From contig NZ_JAPZVN010000004.1 in the NCBI RefSeq assembly GCF_027533845.1, forward strand, positions 124,001 to 188,000: DNA of 64,000 nt, read 5' to 3'. The translations under genes were made by a program, and so were the position numbers. The stretch is from Streptomyces sp. RPT161 (GTDB lineage Bacteria; Actinomycetota; Actinomycetes; Streptomycetales; Streptomycetaceae). This document shows, piece by piece, positions 61,555 to 64,000 of the stretch (position 1 is the first letter of the stretch; each line of letters starts with the position of its first letter). The notes under the pieces were generated by a model. It was not told where the DNA came from. It worked only from the letters and a program-made list of their open reading frames with translations, and ran no database searches.

Positions 61555-62354
61555 CGCCGCCATACCGCCTCATCGCCACCGACCTCGACGGCACCCTGCT
61601 GCGCGGCGACGGCACCGTCTCCCGGCGCACCCGTGACGCGCTCGCCGCGGCCGCCGCGGCGGGCGCCGCGCACATCGTGGTGACCGGGCGCCCCGTATCC
61701 CGTACGAAGCACATACTGGACGCCCTCGGCTACCAGGGCCTCGCGGTCTGCGGACAGGGTGCGCAGGTCTACCACGCCGGGGAGCACCGGCTGCTGACCT
61801 CGGTGACGCTCGACCGGCGGGCGGCGGCGACGGCGCTGGCGAAGATCGAGGCGGAGACCGGCGAGCTGGCCGTCGCCACCGTCCGGGACGGCCTGGACGG
61901 CGAGTTCCTGATGGGCGACGGCTACCGGCTGGCGACCGAACTGCCGATCACGCGACTGAGGGAGCGCGCCGAGCTGTGGGCCGCGCCCATCGGCAAGGTG
62001 TTCATCCAGCACCCGCGGCTCGGCGACGACGCGCTCGCCGAGATCGCCCGGGGCGCCGCGGGCCACCTGGTCGGCGTGGTCATGGCGGGCGAGGGCATCG
62101 TCGAGCTGCTGCCGCTGGGCCTGAGCAAGGCCACCGGCCTGTCGCTGGCCGCCCGTCGGCTCTCACTGACCGCGTCGGACACCATCGCCTTCGGTGACAT
62201 GCCCAACGACGTGCCGATGTTCGGCTGGGCCGCGTACGGCGTCGCGATGGCGAACGCGCACCAGGAGCTGAAGGCGGTCGCCGACGAGGTGACCGCGAGC
62301 AACGAAGAGGACGGAATCGCCCTGGTCGTTGAGCGGCTTCTCGGCGACCGCTGA
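61551..62354 (+). CDS. HAD-superfamily (Cof-type) phosphatase
   Basis: A 267-residue hydrolase of the Cof/sugar-phosphatase type. The nucleophile motif is DLDGTLL ([13 protein letters not shown]), motif II is VVTGRP, Lys in [11 protein letters not shown], and the acidic motif [10 protein letters not shown]. It probably dephosphorylates a sugar phosphate or a flavin precursor; the exact substrate is unknown. The GTG start overlaps the serS stop by four bases, so they are co-translated. Confidence 0.93.
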   Translation: MTPPYRLIATDLDGTLLRGDGTVSRRTRDALAAAAAAGAAHIVVTGRPVSRTKHILDALGYQGLAVCGQGAQVYHAGEHRLLTSVTLDRRAAATALAKIEAETGELAVATVRDGLDGEFLMGDGYRLATELPITRLRERAELWAAPIGKVFIQHPRLGDDALAEIARGAAGHLVGVVMAGEGIVELLPLGLSKATGLSLAARRLSLTASDTIAFGDMPNDVPMFGWAAYGVAMANAHQELKAVADEVTASNEEDGIALVVERLLGDR

Positions 62355-62410
62355 GGCGGGAGTGACGGGGGATTTTCCGGGGACAGGCGCCCGGAGCCCG
62401 CATATACGAT

Positions 62411-62426
62411 GTCTACAGCCGTAGAC
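62411..62426. promoter_or_regulatory. Inverted repeat at the probable metG transcription start
   Basis: GTCTAC-AGCC-GTAGAC immediately follows a -10-like TACGAT (62405-62410) and lies 20 bases before the metG ATG, a position fit for an operator or a 5' hairpin. Confidence 0.45.
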
Positions 62427-62446
62427 GAATCCTGGGAGCCCGAGCA

Positions 62447-64000
62447 ATGGCCCGACACCTGATCACCAGCGCCCTGCCGTACATCAATGGCATCAAGCAC
62501 CTGGGCAACATGGTCGGGTCCATGCTCCCCGCCGACGTGTACGCGCGGTACCTGCGGCAGCGCGGCCATGAGGTGCTCTACATCTGTGCCACCGACGAGC
62601 ACGGCACCCCCGCCGAACTCGCCGCCAAGGAGGCCGGACTGCCGGTGGACACCTTCTGCGCGCAGCAGCACGAAGCGCAGAAGGCGGTCTACGACGGCTT
62701 CGAGCTGTCCTTCGACTACTTCGGCCGCAGCTCCTCCGCGGAGAACCGCGACATCACCCAGCACTTCGCGCGCCGGCTGAAGGAGAACGGCTTCATCGAG
62801 GAGCGCGCGATCCGCCAGGTGTACTCGCTGGACGACGAGCGCTTCCTGCCCGACCGCTACATCGTCGGCACCTGCCCGCACTGCGGCTACGACAAGGCGC
62901 GCGGCGACCAGTGCGAGAACTGCACCCGGGTGCTGGACCCGACCGACCTGATCGACGCCCGTTCGGCGATCAGCGGCAGCAGCCGTCTGGAGGTCCGGGA
63001 GACCAAGCACCTGTTCCTGCTCCAGTCCAAGCTGCAGCCCGAGGTCGAGGGCTGGCTGGACTCCAACGGCAGCAAGGAGTGGCCGACGCTGGCCTCCTCC
63101 ATCGCCCACAAGTGGCTGACCGAGGGCCTCCAGGACCGTGCGATCACCCGCGACCTGGAGTGGGGCGTGCCCGTACCGGCCGATGCCTGGCCGGAGTTGG
63201 CGGCCGAGGGCAAGGTCTTCTACGTCTGGTTCGACGCCCCGATCGAGTACATCGGCGCCACCAAGGAGTGGGCGGACGCCGCGCGAGACACGGACCAGGA
63301 GGACCGGGACTGGAAGTCCTGGTGGTACGAGGCCGACCACACCGTCCGGTACACCGAGTTCATGGCGAAGGACAACGTCCCGTTCCACACGGTGATGTTC
63401 CCGGCCACCCAGCTCGGCACCCGTGAGCCGTGGAAGAAGGTCGACTACGTCAAGGCCTTCAACTGGCTGAACTACTACGGCGGCAAGTTCTCCACCAGCC
63501 AGCGGCGCGGTGTGTTCACCGACGCGGCGCTTGAGCTGCTGCCCGCCGACTACTGGCGCTACTTCCTGATGGCGAACGCGCCGGAGTCCGACGACACCAG
63601 CTTCACCTGGGAGTTGTTCGCCTCCTCGGTCAACAAGGACCTGGCCGACACCCTCGGCAACTTCGTGAACCGCGTGCTGTCCTTCTCCCGCAAGCGGTTC
63701 GGCGACACCGTCCCGGCGGGCCGCGAAGCGGGCGAGGCGGAGGCCAAGCTGGGCGAGCAGATCGCGGAGCTGCTGGCCGAGTACGAGGAGCACATGGAAG
63801 CCCTGCAGTTCCGCAAGGCCGCGCAGGCGCTGCGCGCGCTGTGGAGTGCGGGCAACTCCTACCTGGAGGAGAAGGCTCCCTGGCTGGAGATCAAGACCGA
63901 CCAGGACGGCGCGGCGCTCACCCTGCGCACCGCCATGAACCTGATCCACCTGTACTCGGTGGTCTCCGAGCCGTTCATCCCGGCCTCCGCGCGGGCTATG
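62447..64000 (+). CDS. metG: Methionyl-tRNA synthetase (5' part, runs off the window)
   Basis: The first 518 codons of a class I synthetase. The HIGH-type motif is HLGN in [15 protein letters not shown], the zinc knuckle is [17 protein letters not shown], and the KMSKS-type loop reads KFSTS in [12 protein letters not shown]. The anticodon-binding helical domain begins at about residue 390. No stop occurs before the window end. The start [15 protein letters not shown] matches the family. Confidence 0.96.
   Translation, partial: MARHLITSALPYINGIKHLGNMVGSMLPADVYARYLRQRGHEVLYICATDEHGTPAELAAKEAGLPVDTFCAQQHEAQKAVYDGFELSFDYFGRSSSAENRDITQHFARRLKENGFIEERAIRQVYSLDDERFLPDRYIVGTCPHCGYDKARGDQCENCTRVLDPTDLIDARSAISGSSRLEVRETKHLFLLQSKLQPEVEGWLDSNGSKEWPTLASSIAHKWLTEGLQDRAITRDLEWGVPVPADAWPELAAEGKVFYVWFDAPIEYIGATKEWADAARDTDQEDRDWKSWWYEADHTVRYTEFMAKDNVPFHTVMFPATQLGTREPWKKVDYVKAFNWLNYYGGKFSTSQRRGVFTDAALELLPADYWRYFLMANAPESDDTSFTWELFASSVNKDLADTLGNFVNRVLSFSRKRFGDTVPAGREAGEAEAKLGEQIAELLAEYEEHMEALQFRKAAQALRALWSAGNSYLEEKAPWLEIKTDQDGAALTLRTAMNLIHLYSVVSEPFIPASARAM

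Overview
This is a GC-rich actinomycete chromosome segment, almost certainly from a Streptomyces. The sporulation sigma factors SigF and SigN, a NepA-type spore-wall protein, a subtilisin-inhibitor (SSI) gene, GTG/TTG starts, several apparently leaderless promoters and TTGTCCACA-type DnaA boxes all fit that genus. From memory, gene order broadly matches the S. coelicolor core region from upp/sigF/sigN down to pheA/serS, interrupted by accessory DNA. No database search was possible.

Layout. (1) 1-6.4 kb is an accessory block lying downstream of the 3' end of tRNA-Ser(GGA). It holds a frameshifted peptide deformylase, a truncated phage/plasmid-type integrase and one intact giant gene (1,623 codons) encoding a predicted nuclease / NACHT-STAND ATPase / alpha-helical sensor. 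The giant protein is the best candidate in the window for an undescribed anti-phage system. (2) 6.4-16 kb is core: SRP RNA, upp, tadA with its partner, tRNA-Ser(CGA), a Dabb protein, and the paralogous sigma genes sigF and sigN. (3) 16-29 kb is variable: a MarR/MFS/YceI operon with shared Ig-like domains, an MFS-TetR operon with elaborate operators, an OmpR-type regulator without a kinase, an oxidoreductase group, a hydrolase/TetR divergent pair, initiator tRNA, and a decayed integrase beside tRNA-Arg(ACG). (4) 29.5-41 kb: tRNA-Ser(GCT), an SSI-family inhibitor with an unusual reactive site, a very large degenerate kinase/receiver protein, an acyl-CoA ligase, an ECF sigma factor, a secreted DUF1906 protein, a ChsH2/ChsH1/Ltp2-like CoA-thioester operon, and nepA. 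(5) 41.7-52.5 kb: tRNA-Ser(TGA), an HtrA protease, GlpQ, two RsbW-like ATPases, a PP2C-like protein, a prim/pol-like protein and aminopeptidase P. (6) 52.6-58.7 kb is an extracytoplasmic copper operon (YcnI, Sco, PCuAC chaperone, CopCD, Tat-exported DyP peroxidase DtpA). (7) 58.7-64 kb: pheA, a DnaA-box-rich intergenic region, serS, a HAD phosphatase and the 5' part of metG.

Shared themes. All four serine tRNA isoacceptors (GGA, CGA, GCT, TGA) sit in this window with serS. Initiator tRNA sits with metG. Developmental regulators (SigF, SigN, RsbW-like ATPases, PP2C) occur together with likely developmental outputs (NepA, SSI, DtpA/Sco). Perfect TTGTCCACA/TTATCCACA DnaA boxes occur in three intergenic regions. 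At least two integrase relics mark past integration events. Starts were chosen by ribosome-binding sites, -10 spacing and overlaps; where these disagree it is stated.
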